Shown here: positions 63,842 to 64,000 of the stretch, piece by piece | Position numbering within the stretch: position 1 is the first letter of the stretch | How the letters are laid out: every line of letters starts with the position of its first letter | Assembly: GCA_017849555.1 (NCBI GenBank) | Contig: JAFIGU010000088.1 | Span: 1 to 64,000 of the forward strand | Direction: 5' to 3' | DNA length: 64,000 nt | Source: Sphingomonas sp. | GTDB lineage: Bacteria > Pseudomonadota > Alphaproteobacteria > Sphingomonadales > Sphingomonadaceae | Notes under the pieces: generated by a model | What the model was told of the DNA's origin: nothing | What the model saw: only the letters and a program-made list of their open reading frames with translations | The model's database searches: none | Translations under genes and position numbers: made by a program

Positions 63842-64000
63842 TGCTCGTCTCCTTTGATGCGCGCTCGAACCGTTCGGGCGACAGCGCGAGCGAAGGACCG
63901 GAGCGGCGAAGCTATTTGGAGCGAAACTACTCCCCTTGCCGATTATCTCATCCAGCAACCTCACGGGACCATATCCACCCGCACAGTGCGTTTCGCGGTC

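Noticed and set aside
63842..63964. Longer N-terminus for the DUF736 gene
   Set aside because: The family begins at MPVIGY and AGGAG lies just before it; the extension has no similarity.

Overview
The window looks like chromosomal DNA of a Sphingomonas-type alphaproteobacterium (Sphingomonadales). The reasons are: high GC, several TonB-dependent receptors, a PEPxxWA-CTERM protein, ECF41 and SigF/NrsF-type ECF sigma systems, and dispersed palindromic repeats of the kind common in sphingomonads. This is inferred from protein families only; no rRNA, tRNA or CRISPR array is visible.

Layout. 0-8 kb: cardiolipin synthase; a peroxiredoxin plus persulfide dioxygenase-rhodanese pair; an ECF41 sigma factor coupled to a carboxymuconolactone decarboxylase-like (AhpD-fold) protein behind a matching promoter; a small acetyltransferase, a pirin, a D-amino-acid-type FAD oxidase and two tiny disordered proteins. 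8-18 kb: a vitamin B12/iron-type ABC importer (binding protein divergent from permease and ATPase), a periplasmic molybdenum hydroxylase with a triheme cytochrome, an overlapping operon (COG2509 flavoprotein, rRNA pseudouridine synthase, RNase H-like protein) and a universal stress protein. 18-27 kb: an RcnB-like repeat protein, an encapsulin with its DyP peroxidase cargo, a TonB receptor, a DUF333 lipoprotein, and an isochorismatase-like hydrolase plus pirin opposite a LysR regulator. 27-37 kb: thioesterase, HWE kinase, and a tight operon of TonB receptor, YfcC-like carrier, CocE-type hydrolase and LysR regulator; then a CapA-like protein and a PEPxxWA-CTERM protein. 38-50 kb: TonB receptor, a very large secreted BNR-repeat protein, a heme-type ABC importer (TUV) and a siderophore-type TonB receptor. 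50-58.5 kb: flavoproteins, a uracil-DNA glycosylase-like protein, and a fatty-acid module (acyl-CoA ligase, MerR regulator, FadL porin) followed by an MFS transporter. 58.5-64 kb: a decayed P4-type integrase, then a complete split bufferin system, then a truncated DUF736 gene.

The most interesting system is the bufferin region. It holds two different precursor peptides (BufA2 and BufA1 types), one modifying pair (BufB MNIO enzyme and BufC partner), a DoxX membrane protein, and an ECF sigma factor with its NrsF-type anti-sigma. Three separate start regions (bufA2, the sigma gene, bufA1) each carry an exact GTAACC-N16-CGAA element. This is the form I recall for Caulobacter SigF promoters, so the whole locus can be read as a self-contained, autoregulated metal-stress regulon. 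Mobile-element relics lie on both sides.

A second notable system is the DyP-encapsulin pair. The cargo-targeting peptide is visible at the C-terminus of the peroxidase, and the shell gene starts one base after its stop codon. A third is the ECF41 sigma/CMD pair with a self-directed promoter.
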